NCBI RefSeq assembly: GCF_002873395.1
Contig: NZ_MCUV01000001.1
Span: 186,001 to 250,000 of the forward strand
From: Vibrio sp. 10N.286.49.B3
GTDB lineage: Bacteria; Pseudomonadota; Gammaproteobacteria; Enterobacterales; Vibrionaceae
Length of the DNA stretch: 64,000 bases
Direction: 5' to 3'
In this document: positions 38,771 to 46,827 of the stretch, one piece after another
Layout of the letters: every line of letters begins with the position of its first letter
Position numbering within the stretch: the first letter of the stretch is position 1
Notes under the pieces: model-generated
What the model was told of the DNA's origin: nothing
Database searches by the model: none
The model's input: the letters and a program-made list of their open reading frames with translations, nothing else
Program-made: the position numbers and the translations under genes

Positions 38771-39676
38771 CTAAAAAGCAAACATATACATAAATGCAGT
38801 GTTAATCACTAACATAATAAGACCAGGAATAAATTGAGTCATGATGACTTGGTTCTTATTTTCTAATTCTAATAATGCTGCAGGAACAACATTAAAGTTG
38901 GCTGCCATTGGCGTCATTAAGGTACCGCAATAACCTGAAATCATACCAAGAACACCAATAACTATCGGATCTCCGCCCATTTCAACCATAAGCAGCGGGA
39001 TACCAATGCCGGCAGTAATCACAGCAAAAGCTGCAAATGCGTTCCCCATTACAATGGTAAATATCGCCATTCCGAATGTATAAGCAATCACATAAGCCAG
39101 TACACTGCCATGAGGAACGATCTCTTTTACTATCTGTGAAACCGTATCACCGACACCAGCTTGACCAAATAAGTAGCCTAGTGCCGCGAGAAATTGAGAT
39201 AAAATTGCTGCCCAACCAATGGTATCAATTAAGCGACGCCCTTCATGAATACTTTGTACAGGCTTGCATTTAGTTAAGACATTCGCCGCTAGCAGTGCCA
39301 AAATAGAACTAAAACCAAGACCAATTAACGCACTTGTCCCCGTCAGTTGACTCCATAAAATAGTACCAATCGGCACGATAATGGCTGGTAGGAATAATTT
39401 ATTTTTCAGTGATTGTGCACTGGCTGCTCTAAATTCATTGTTACTAGTGTTATAAGACCCGATGCCCATCAATCCAGATGCCGCTATCAGTGTCATGACT
39501 AAAACAAGTACACCAACAAACCAATCTGGTAAGACACTGCCAAGACAAAAAGAGACACCGTAAGCGAGCCAGAAACAGCCTGTTCCGATGGATTTAGCAT
39601 TTTGTTTATCTGCAAAACTCTGAATAGCAAATGCAATTAATAGTAAACCTGTTGCTTGATAAATATACTCTAACAT
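38771..39676 (-). CDS. DUF979 family membrane protein
   Basis: 301 residues from the ATG at 39676, which has a strong AGGAG 8 nt upstream; the longer start would overlap the previous gene. About ten hydrophobic helices. Conserved-looking blocks are GCFWLAYGVSFCLG, GMAIFTIVMGNAFAAFAVIT and GMISGYCGTLMTPMAANFN. Paired with DUF969 and pcp, it is probably half of a transporter for pyroglutamate or related compounds; this is inferred from genome context, not shown. Confidence 0.88.
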   Translation of the reverse strand: MLEYIYQATGLLLIAFAIQSFADKQNAKSIGTGCFWLAYGVSFCLGSVLPDWFVGVLVLVMTLIAASGLMGIGSYNTSNNEFRAASAQSLKNKLFLPAIIVPIGTILWSQLTGTSALIGLGFSSILALLAANVLTKCKPVQSIHEGRRLIDTIGWAAILSQFLAALGYLFGQAGVGDTVSQIVKEIVPHGSVLAYVIAYTFGMAIFTIVMGNAFAAFAVITAGIGIPLLMVEMGGDPIVIGVLGMISGYCGTLMTPMAANFNVVPAALLELENKNQVIMTQFIPGLIMLVINTAFMYMFAF

Positions 39677-39680
39677 TGTC

Positions 39681-40358
39681 TTACTCCTGCTCACCTGCTT
39701 TCTTTAAGCGAGAATCTTCAATCCAAGCTCTAATATAAAATACGACGCATGAAGCAAGTGCTGTCGGAATTGCCCACATGAACATTTCATTTAATGCCAC
39801 GCTATAGCCATGATCTTCTAGAACACCTTTGATGAGTAATAATCCACCAGCACCAATAAAGATTAATTGACTAAAGAAGTTAGCAAAGTTTTCACTCATT
39901 GCTGCTAATGCTCGTAGATGCTGTCTTTCTTTATTTGATAGTGGCTTTCTTCCCTTTTCTGCTGCCGCTTCTGCCATTGGTGCAACAAGAGGACGGATCA
40001 TTGAAGGGTGACCACCTAAGTTAAGACCTAACCCATTAGTAACTTTGCGAAGTAATAAGTAAGTCAGCATCACACGCCCCGCTGAAGCTTGCTTTATCGA
40101 GCCAATTAGCGTTTCAGCACGCTCCCTTAAACCAAACCTTTCTAGCACACCTATCATAGGCAACACTAAAATAAACAATGACATGTAGCGGTTCTGTGTA
40201 AAAGAAGCACCGAGAATCGATAAGATCTCAATAAAATCAATCTTAGCAACCAGTCCTGTTACTATCCCTGCAATCAAAATAACCAATAAGGTATTTAAGC
40301 GTAACGCTAAGCCAATGGTGATAATTGCTACACCAATTAAAGGCCAAAAATCAATCAT
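39681..40358 (-). CDS. DUF969 family membrane protein
   Basis: 225 residues from the ATG at 40358 (MIDFWPLIGVAIITIG), with AAAGGG upstream; the longer reading adds 22 residues not typical of the family. About six transmembrane helices with conserved LNLGGHPSMIRPLVAPMAEAAA near the middle. First gene of the DUF969-DUF979-pcp operon, 4 bp before DUF979. It probably forms a complex with it. Confidence 0.88.
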   Translation of the reverse strand: MIDFWPLIGVAIITIGLALRLNTLLVILIAGIVTGLVAKIDFIEILSILGASFTQNRYMSLFILVLPMIGVLERFGLRERAETLIGSIKQASAGRVMLTYLLLRKVTNGLGLNLGGHPSMIRPLVAPMAEAAAEKGRKPLSNKERQHLRALAAMSENFANFFSQLIFIGAGGLLLIKGVLEDHGYSVALNEMFMWAIPTALASCVVFYIRAWIEDSRLKKAGEQE

Positions 40359-40864
40359 GATAAACCCTTTCATAAACATCGTACGCGCGTGGGTGCAATG
40401 AAAGCTATTGAACTTTATCGCCAATAACTTCCCCGCTCTTTAAGGAACATAATTATTCCATTTAAAGTACTATATTATAATTACCAACAATAACAAGCAT
40501 GCTGAATTCACATGCTCACTAATCAACCACACAAGAAGATTATTTGTTAATACTATAATTAATACTGATTAATATGGCGAGACACACCACAACAAAGTAA
40601 ATATATGAATATTTAATCCAATAAATAGAAATAATTATAGCGATGGTAGCTCGTACTATAAAAGACGCTCCTCGAAGCTAGCATTAAGCATACTGAATAT
40701 TTATTCATTTTAATTATTTATATCTAATTTATAAATAATAGAGGTGAGGTTTTATAAGCCGCTCAGATAGTATTACGCAGTAATTAATCTGAACGGTTTA
40801 TTAATGGCGTAGAAATACCTTTAAATATCGTATATTTGATAGGTATTGGTTAAAAGCGTGAGCG
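40359..40864. other. AT-rich intergenic region upstream of the pyroglutamate operon
   Basis: About 500 bp, strongly AT-rich, no supported ORF. The main structure is a large hairpin at about 40755-40800: the inner ATTAC/GTAAT pair and outer arm CCGCTCAGAT/ATCTGAACGG (one G-U) are offset by a small bulge. It lies after the GNAT gene on the minus strand and may end or protect that transcript; there is no clear T run. I see no other clear signal. Confidence 0.5.
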
Positions 40865-41305
40865 TTATTTTACTAGTGTTTTTATGAAGCTGATTTTACT
40901 GTCTGATGTTGAGCCATTATCTTCATAGCCACTAATTTGATATTGGCTAGAAATAAGTAACTGGAGCATAGCTGGGTAGCGGTTCATCGATTTTACACTT
41001 AATTTACTATACCCTGCACTTAAAGCCCACGCTTCTTGTTTCTCTCGTAAAATAGTAGCAATCCCTTGTTTACGATAACTAGGAATGACCCCACCTAACC
41101 AACTATAGAATTCACTGTCGGATAGCTGGTAACCGACTTTATAAGCAACAGGAGTATCACCTGACTTGGCAATCAAGATCAGAGATGGCTTATTTACGAG
41201 TCTTGCTTCGATTTTTTGTCTTGTGGTACGACCGTCGAACTCTGGCACTTGAGCATCAACCAATAAAAGATCATCAATAGTCCCCAGCGAAAAAGTTAAC
41301 GTCAC
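40865..41305 (-). CDS. GNAT family N-acetyltransferase
   Basis: 146 residues. Acetyl-CoA binding motif A is visible as YRKQGIATILREKQEAWA, followed by the beta-bulge region KLSVKSMNRYPAM. The substrate cannot be told. The GTG start overlaps the end of the flavin oxidoreductase gene by 4 bp (GTGA), so the two are in one operon and translationally coupled. Confidence 0.82.
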   Translation of the reverse strand: MTLTFSLGTIDDLLLVDAQVPEFDGRTTRQKIEARLVNKPSLILIAKSGDTPVAYKVGYQLSDSEFYSWLGGVIPSYRKQGIATILREKQEAWALSAGYSKLSVKSMNRYPAMLQLLISSQYQISGYEDNGSTSDSKISFIKTLVK

Positions 41306-42453
41306 AATTTCCCCTCTCTCAATTGCACTGATCTTTCTTTATTACGATTGGCATTATAGACAACACAAAAATTACCACGCCTGGTTCGACATTTAGAGCA
41401 ACGCTCACAATCAACAGGGGCTTGCTGACCTTCTTTCCAACGCTTAATTAAATGTGGTTCTGCAAGTAATGGTCTAGATACAGCAAAAAATTCAATCCCT
41501 GTTTTCTCAGCCATACTTTCTATTGCATGAATATCACTTAAGCCACCAACAGTTATAACGGGAATATCAACCTCTCGACTAATGATATCTCCGTATTCAT
41601 GAAAATAACCTTCCGCTTGCAAAGTACAGCCATCAAATGACTCACCCACTAATGCACTGGCATTACCATGAATATTACCTGAGACAATAATGGCATCGAC
41701 ACCAATTTGTTCCAGTTTTTTACATATTTCACGCGTTTCAGTAAATGTTAAGCCACCTTCAAAAAACTCGCTTGCTGTTAGTTTAACTAAAAGTGGAAAG
41801 TCATCACCAACTAACTGTCTCGTTTGTTCTAGTATTTCGATTAAAAAACGCAGACGATTATCTAAACTACCACCGTGCTGATCATCACGACGATTGTAGT
41901 AAGGACTTAGAAACTGATTAATCAGATAAGTATGAGCAGCGTGGATTTCTACACCATCAAAGCCTGATTTTTTAGCCCGTAAACTAGCATGAGCAAAAGC
42001 ATTCACGATGTAATCTATTTCATCTTTTGTCATCGCCTTACCTTGGGTTTTTGTTCCCCGCTCAGGCACTTCACTAGGAGAAAAAATCACTCGCTCGCCA
42101 ACATTGTAAGTCGTTTTTGTTCCACCATAGGCTATCTGCATAACTATTTTAGCGTCGTATTGATGCACAAGATCGGTCAATGTCTGGTATTCATCAATGA
42201 AGCTATCGTTATAAATACCCATCATGCCAGCATTAGGCTTCTCTTCTTCAACAATATTGGCATAGCCCGTTACGATAAGCCCAACCTCTCCTTGAGCTAA
42301 CTTTTCATAAATATCATACAGTTTTGCCGTCATATGCCCATCATCTGTTGCCATATTTTCCCAAGTTGCACTACGTACAAACCGGTTTTTTAATGTCATA
42401 TTGCCAATACGGGCTGGTGAAAATAATATGCTCAAATCTAACTCTCTTACCAT
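41302..42453 (-). CDS. NADH:flavin oxidoreductase, old yellow enzyme family
   Basis: 383 residues from the ATG at 42453; a TTG start at 42471 is possible, but neither has a good ribosome binding site. FMN barrel motifs: LFSPARIGNMTLKNRFVRSATWENM at the N-terminus (in part), GYANIVEE, HAAHTYLINQFLSPYYNRRDD with the catalytic His-x2-His/Tyr region and FAVSRPLLAEP. The C-terminal Cys cluster CERCSKCRTRRGNFC resembles the Fe-S-binding cysteines of longer family members, though the C-terminal FAD domain of those is absent. The substrate is unknown. Confidence 0.88.
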   Translation of the reverse strand: MVRELDLSILFSPARIGNMTLKNRFVRSATWENMATDDGHMTAKLYDIYEKLAQGEVGLIVTGYANIVEEEKPNAGMMGIYNDSFIDEYQTLTDLVHQYDAKIVMQIAYGGTKTTYNVGERVIFSPSEVPERGTKTQGKAMTKDEIDYIVNAFAHASLRAKKSGFDGVEIHAAHTYLINQFLSPYYNRRDDQHGGSLDNRLRFLIEILEQTRQLVGDDFPLLVKLTASEFFEGGLTFTETREICKKLEQIGVDAIIVSGNIHGNASALVGESFDGCTLQAEGYFHEYGDIISREVDIPVITVGGLSDIHAIESMAEKTGIEFFAVSRPLLAEPHLIKRWKEGQQAPVDCERCSKCRTRRGNFCVVYNANRNKERSVQLREGKL

Positions 42454-42470
42454 TTGTTGAGGAGGTACCA

Positions 42471-42542
42471 ATGCAAAATAAAATCTTAATGAAGAATGCC
42501 AATCGTAGTAAATGCTGGTATAGCGTTACTTTTCTTAAATGA
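42471..42542 (+). CDS. Candidate 23-residue small ORF with strong ribosome binding site
   Basis: MQNKILMKNANRSKCWYSVT plus three residues. GAGGAGGT lies 4-5 nt before the ATG, a near-perfect Shine-Dalgarno sequence. Its stop is about 10 bp before a terminator hairpin with T-tracts on both sides. Upstream it would be antisense to the flavin oxidoreductase 5' end. No promoter was identified and I know no homologue; it could be chance. Confidence 0.3.
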   Translation: MQNKILMKNANRSKCWYSVTFLK

Positions 42543-42550
42543 CAGGCAAT

Positions 42551-42580
42551 AAAAAAGGAGAGCCGAAGCTCTCCTTTTTC
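42551..42580. terminator. Bidirectional terminator after rplT
   Basis: Stem AAAGGAGAGC/GCTCTCCTTT with a CGAA loop, flanked by A on one side and T on the other. It ends the thrS-infC-rpmI-rplT transcript on the minus strand and could end the small plus-strand ORF. Confidence 0.94.
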
Positions 42581-42602
42581 TTAAACCTTACGGCAACTCT
42601 AA

Positions 42603-42956
42603 TTAAAGAGCAGCTTTCGCTTTAGCAACTAGAACTGCAAATGCAGCCTTGTCGAATACTGCGATATCAGCAAGGATCTTACGGTCGATCTCGATAGATG
42701 CTTTCTTAAGACCGTTGATGAAACGGCTGTAAGATAGACCATTTTGACGAGATGCAGCGTTAATACGAGCAATCCATAGCTGACGGAACTGACGCTTTTT
42801 GTTGCGACGGTCACGGTAAGCGTATTGGCCAGCTTTAGTAACTGCTTGGAAAGCTACGCGGTAAACACGTGAACGTGCTCCGTAGTAACCTTTTGCTTGT
42901 TTTAGAACTTTCTTATGACGTGCACGAGCTTGTACACCACGTTTTACGCGAGGCAT
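42603..42956 (-). CDS. rplT: 50S ribosomal protein L20
   Basis: 117 residues, the usual length, highly basic. Conserved N-terminal [21 protein letters not shown] and [12 protein letters not shown]20 binds 23S rRNA early in assembly, and in E. coli it also represses rpmI-rplT translation by binding its own mRNA. It follows rpmI by 37 bp, then a terminator; pheS-pheT, which follow in E. coli, are absent here. Confidence 0.99.
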   Translation of the reverse strand: MPRVKRGVQARARHKKVLKQAKGYYGARSRVYRVAFQAVTKAGQYAYRDRRNKKRQFRQLWIARINAASRQNGLSYSRFINGLKKASIEIDRKILADIAVFDKAAFAVLVAKAKAAL

Positions 42957-42993
42957 TATGTCTCTCCTAAACTAAAATAAATAAACTAAAAAA

Positions 42994-43188
42994 TTAAGCG
43001 TATGGCAACATACGTAGTACAGCAGCAACTTCACACTTAGGTAAGATTGCGTTTGGACGTAGCTGACGCTTGTTCTTAGTAGTACGTTTAGTCAGGATGT
43101 GGCGTTTTGTAGCGTGCTTAAATTTGATACCACCAGCAGTTTTCTTGAAACGCTTAGAAGCACCTTTGTTGCTTTTCATCTTCGGCAT
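42994..43188 (-). CDS. rpmI: 50S ribosomal protein L35
   Basis: 64 residues. [20 protein letters not shown] and [21 protein letters not shown] match L35. It lies 108 bp downstream of infC; in E. coli this stretch forms a pseudoknot bound by L20 to shut off translation. Confidence 0.98.
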   Translation of the reverse strand: MPKMKSNKGASKRFKKTAGGIKFKHATKRHILTKRTTKNKRQLRPNAILPKCEVAAVLRMLPYA

Positions 43189-43296
43189 GATGAAGACTCC
43201 GCATTGTTAGTTGTTAATAAACATAGTAATCAGGGCGAATAAAACACCATCGCTGTATAATACAGCAATGATGTCATATTACTTGTAGGCCGTTAA

Positions 43297-43848
43297 TTAC
43301 TTCTTTTTAGGCGCCAATACCATAATCATCTGGCGACCTTCAATTCTCGTTGGGAAAGATTCGACTACTGCAAATTCTTCAGTATCCGCTTTCAAACGAT
43401 TTAGAACGTCAACACCGATGTTTTGGTGGGCCATTTCGCGACCACGGAAGCGAATTGTTACCTTCACTTTGTTGCCGTCTTCTAGGAAACCAGTCAGGTT
43501 GCGTAGTTTTACCTGATAGTCTCCAATATCAGTCCCAGGACGGAATTTAATTTCCTTGATCTGGACCTGCTTTTGCTTCTTCTTCTGCTCTTTCGCAGCT
43601 TTACTCTTTTCAAAGAGGAACTTACCATAGTCCATCACACGACAGACTGGTGGCTCGGCGTTAGGGCTGATCTCTACAAGATCCATACCAGCTTCAGCAG
43701 CTGCTTCTAGCGCTTCGTTGATCGATACGATACCTACGGCTTCGCCGTCTGCACCAGTTAAACGAACTTCACGAACGCCACGAATGTCACCATTTAAACG
43801 GTGCTGGTTTTGTTTGGCCGGTTGTTGGCCACGTCTTCCGCCTTTAAT
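43297..43848 (-). CDS. infC: Translation initiation factor IF-3 with AUU start codon
   Basis: 183 residues when read from the ATT at 43848 ([20 protein letters not shown]), as in E. coli, where infC starts with AUU; the first in-frame ATG would give only the last 129 residues and lose the N-terminal domain. GGAGG lies 8 nt upstream, inside the end of thrS. IF-3 rejects AUU as an initiation codon, so its own synthesis falls when IF-3 is in excess. The linker ([22 protein letters not shown]) and C-terminal FRGREMAHQ are intact. The start is two bases after the thrS stop. Confidence 0.97.
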   Translation of the reverse strand: MKGGRRGQQPAKQNQHRLNGDIRGVREVRLTGADGEAVGIVSINEALEAAAEAGMDLVEISPNAEPPVCRVMDYGKFLFEKSKAAKEQKKKQKQVQIKEIKFRPGTDIGDYQVKLRNLTGFLEDGNKVKVTIRFRGREMAHQNIGVDVLNRLKADTEEFAVVESFPTRIEGRQMIMVLAPKKK

Positions 43849-43850
43849 AG

Positions 43851-45776
43851 CTATTCCTCCAGATTGAGCTTACGGTTTGAAACCTCAGCTTGGATGTATG
43901 AAATAAAGTCATCCACTTTAAATTTGCCAAGGTCATTACCTTTACGTGTACGTACTGCAATTTCGCCGGCTTCCATTTCTTGGTCACCACAAACTAACAT
44001 GTACGGAACACGCTTCAAAGTATGTTCACGGATTTTAAAGCCTATCTTCTCATTTCTCAAGTCTGCTTTGACTCTAAATCCACTTTTTTGCAATTTTTTT
44101 GTAATTTCTTGCACATATTCGGACTGTTTGTCCGTAATGCCCATTACAACAGCCTGCTCCGGCGCCAACCAAGTTGGGAAGAAGCCTGCATATTCTTCAA
44201 TTAGGATACCGATGAAACGTTCAAGAGAGCCTAAAATCGCTCTGTGAATCATAACTGGCGTGTGACGCTCGTTATCTTCACCAACATAAGTTGCACCTAA
44301 ACGCTCTGGTAATGCAAAATCAAGCTGCACTGTACCACATTGCCACGCACGATCCAGACAATCATGCAAAGTAAATTCAATTTTCGGTCCGTAGAAGGCA
44401 CCTTCACCATCTTGAATTTCGTACGGTATCTCCATCGACTCAAGCGCTAGCTTAAGATCGGCTTCGGCACGGTCCCACATTTCGTCAGAACCAACGCGTT
44501 GCTCAGGACGAGTCGATAGTTTAACAACAATGTTCTCAAAACCAAATGTTGTATACGTATCGTAAACCATCTCAATACAGCCTTTCACTTCTTCTTGTAC
44601 TTGTTCTTCAGTACAGAAAATGTGAGCGTCATCTTGAGTGAAGCCACGAACGCGCATTATACCATGTAATGCACCAGAAGGCTCGTTACGATGACAAGAA
44701 CCAAATTCAGCCATACGCAATGGCAAATCACGGTACGATTTCAGACCTTGGTTAAAGATTTGAACATGACCAGGACAGTTCATTGGCTTAATTGCATATT
44801 CACGGTTCTCAGAACTTGTTGTGAACATCGCTTCAGCATATTTGTCCCAGTGACCAGAACGTTCCCATAATACGCGATCCATCATTAATGGACCTTTTAC
44901 TTCTTGGTAATCGTATTCTGTTAGTTTCTCACGAACAAAAACTTCAAGATCACGGAAGATAGACCAACCATTATGGTGCCAGAATACCATACCAGGTGCT
45001 TCTTGCTGCATGTGGAATAGATCTAGGTGCTTACCGATTTTACGGTGATCACGCTTCGCTGCTTCTTCAAGACGCGTTAAATGTGCTTTCAGTGCTTTTT
45101 TGTCATGAAATGCTGTACCGTAGATACGCTGAAGCATTTTATTGTCACTATTACCACGCCAGTATGCGCCAGCAACGTTTAATAACGTAAAGTGCTGACA
45201 GAAGCTCATGCTTGGTACGTGAGGACCACGGCACATGTCAATGTATTCTTCATGATGATATAAGCCTGGGCGATCATCTTTTGATACATTTTCATCTAGA
45301 ATTTCAATTTTGTACGTTTCGCCGCGTGCTTCAAATGCATCGCGAGCTTCCTGCCAGCTAACTTTTTTCTTAATTACTTGATACTTAGTTTTAGCTAGCG
45401 CCTTCATGCGCTTTTCAATTGCATCTAAGTCATCTTGAGTTAAAGATTGCTCAAGATCGATATCATAGTAGAAGCCGTTGTCGATGGTCGGACCAATCGC
45501 CATTTTTGCTTCAGGGAAAAGTTGCTTAATTGCATGACCTAGTAGGTGAGCACACGAGTGACGAACAATCTCAAGACCGTCTTCATCTTTTGTCGTGATA
45601 ATTTCTAGGCTAGCATCGTGTTCAATAAGATCACAAGCATCAACACGGGTACCGTCAACGCGTCCAGCGATTGTCGCTTTAGCAAGGCCTGGACCAATAG
45701 ATGCAGCAACATCCATCGTAGATACAGGTGCGTCGAATGAACGTTGACTACCGTCAGGAAGAGTAATTACAGGCAT
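43851..45776 (-). CDS. thrS: Threonyl-tRNA synthetase
   Basis: 641 residues from the ATG at 45776, which has AAGGATAT upstream and gives the standard N-terminus [14 protein letters not shown]; a longer reading from 45815 would run through the operator hairpin. TGS domain at 1-62. The editing domain has H73 and H77 (HSCAHLLGH). The class II core has the MNCPGHV motif with the zinc Cys. The C-terminal anticodon-binding domain follows. The leader carries an anticodon-like hairpin suggesting autoregulation as in E. coli. It heads the thrS-infC-rpmI-rplT cluster. Confidence 0.98.
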   Translation of the reverse strand: MPVITLPDGSQRSFDAPVSTMDVAASIGPGLAKATIAGRVDGTRVDACDLIEHDASLEIITTKDEDGLEIVRHSCAHLLGHAIKQLFPEAKMAIGPTIDNGFYYDIDLEQSLTQDDLDAIEKRMKALAKTKYQVIKKKVSWQEARDAFEARGETYKIEILDENVSKDDRPGLYHHEEYIDMCRGPHVPSMSFCQHFTLLNVAGAYWRGNSDNKMLQRIYGTAFHDKKALKAHLTRLEEAAKRDHRKIGKHLDLFHMQQEAPGMVFWHHNGWSIFRDLEVFVREKLTEYDYQEVKGPLMMDRVLWERSGHWDKYAEAMFTTSSENREYAIKPMNCPGHVQIFNQGLKSYRDLPLRMAEFGSCHRNEPSGALHGIMRVRGFTQDDAHIFCTEEQVQEEVKGCIEMVYDTYTTFGFENIVVKLSTRPEQRVGSDEMWDRAEADLKLALESMEIPYEIQDGEGAFYGPKIEFTLHDCLDRAWQCGTVQLDFALPERLGATYVGEDNERHTPVMIHRAILGSLERFIGILIEEYAGFFPTWLAPEQAVVMGITDKQSEYVQEITKKLQKSGFRVKADLRNEKIGFKIREHTLKRVPYMLVCGDQEMEAGEIAVRTRKGNDLGKFKVDDFISYIQAEVSNRKLNLEE

Positions 45777-45794
45777 TTTATATCCTTTACAGTG

Positions 45795-45815
45795 GTGTTG
45801 CATACCAAGCAACAC
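45795..45815 (-). promoter_or_regulatory. thrS translational operator mimicking the tRNA-Thr anticodon arm
   Basis: On the thrS mRNA strand, GTGTTGC and GCAACAC form a 7-bp stem with a 7-nt loop TTGGTAT. Read as an anticodon loop, the U33 position is T and the anticodon positions read GGU, an authentic threonine anticodon. The hairpin ends about 18 nt before the ATG. In E. coli, ThrRS represses its own mRNA by binding an anticodon-like arm in this place. A second, weaker hairpin lies upstream at about 45829-45857. Confidence 0.7.
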
Positions 45816-46042
45816 TTGCTAAGTTTATCTCTCTAATCAATACAATGCTTAGAGATACGGGTAAATCATCTGATTTGAGATAACACAAACTAAGTACAAA
45901 TACTGATGCACCTAAATTGAGTCAGTTGCACATTGTAACTGACACTACAAAAATAACAACCTTATGCCAAATAACTGGATAGACCATTTAGCACCTCCTA
46001 GTTGTTTATAATCACTGCAGTTCCCATTACCGATAGATATTT

Positions 46043-46771
46043 ATGTTTTTAACACCCTACCACTCAAATACCAATAATCAGTTCCAATTCACTCGTGAGC
46101 AAGCGAGTCACTTTGCCAAAAAAGTGGCTGGAGACTTTAACCCCATCCACGATGAAGACAATAAGCGTTTTTGTGTCCCTGGTGATCTGCTATTTGCAGT
46201 ATTGCTTCAAAAAGAAGGGATAAGCCAAAAAATGCAGGTGAAATTTTCAGGGATGGTTAGCGATAATACCCCACTACAGATCATGAATATTAGTGCGAGT
46301 GATAGTGCGCTCGTTGATGATAACGGCAAAGAGTATCTACACATGACTCGTCAAGGTGATTCATCACAGGATCTTAGCTTTATCGAGCATGTTGTCACCA
46401 ATTACGTACAGTTTTCTGGCATGAACTTCCCACACATCATGGTACCGCTAATGGAAGAACAGCAGATGATGATCAATTGCCAACGTCCTTTAGTTATATA
46501 TGAAAGTATGGATATTGAGTTTAGTCGCCTTGATCTCTCGCATCCTGAAGTCGATTTTACCGGTGCTACTTTCAATGTTGACGGTAAACGTGGCGTTGTA
46601 ACATTAAATTTCGCCTTTAAAGAAGAAGGAGAAGTGGTTGGTCATGGCATAAAACGCATGGTTGCTAGCGGACTAAAACCTTACCAACAAGACGCTATTG
46701 ACGATCTTGTTGAGCGCTTCAATGCCTGTAAGTCTGCTTTTTTGGCCGCAGAGATAAGCACTTCTCTTTAG
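46043..46771 (+). CDS. DUF3581 family protein, hot-dog-like
   Basis: 242 residues, resembling the DUF3581 family of Vibrionaceae and relatives. The N-terminal FAKKVAGDFNPIHDEDNKRF resembles the FNPIH-type motif of MaoC-like hydratases and thioesterase-fold proteins, so a hot-dog fold is likely. No catalytic role is known to me. It stands alone, divergent from thrS and convergent with the serine protease gene. Confidence 0.75.
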   Translation: MFLTPYHSNTNNQFQFTREQASHFAKKVAGDFNPIHDEDNKRFCVPGDLLFAVLLQKEGISQKMQVKFSGMVSDNTPLQIMNISASDSALVDDNGKEYLHMTRQGDSSQDLSFIEHVVTNYVQFSGMNFPHIMVPLMEEQQMMINCQRPLVIYESMDIEFSRLDLSHPEVDFTGATFNVDGKRGVVTLNFAFKEEGEVVGHGIKRMVASGLKPYQQDAIDDLVERFNACKSAFLAAEISTSL

Positions 46772-46827
46772 GGAAACCGACATTTCAATCAGTCCCCCTT
46801 ATTAAGGTTAATTAACGATAATTGAAC

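Noticed and set aside
40359-40864. Possible small RNA or gene in the AT-rich gap
   Set aside because: No promoter-terminator pair and no ORF with coding character could be identified; only a hairpin is supported.
43297-43686. infC as a 129-residue protein starting at the first ATG
   Set aside because: This would lack the N-terminal domain. The ATT start at 43848 gives the full-length, conserved protein and has a proper ribosome binding site.
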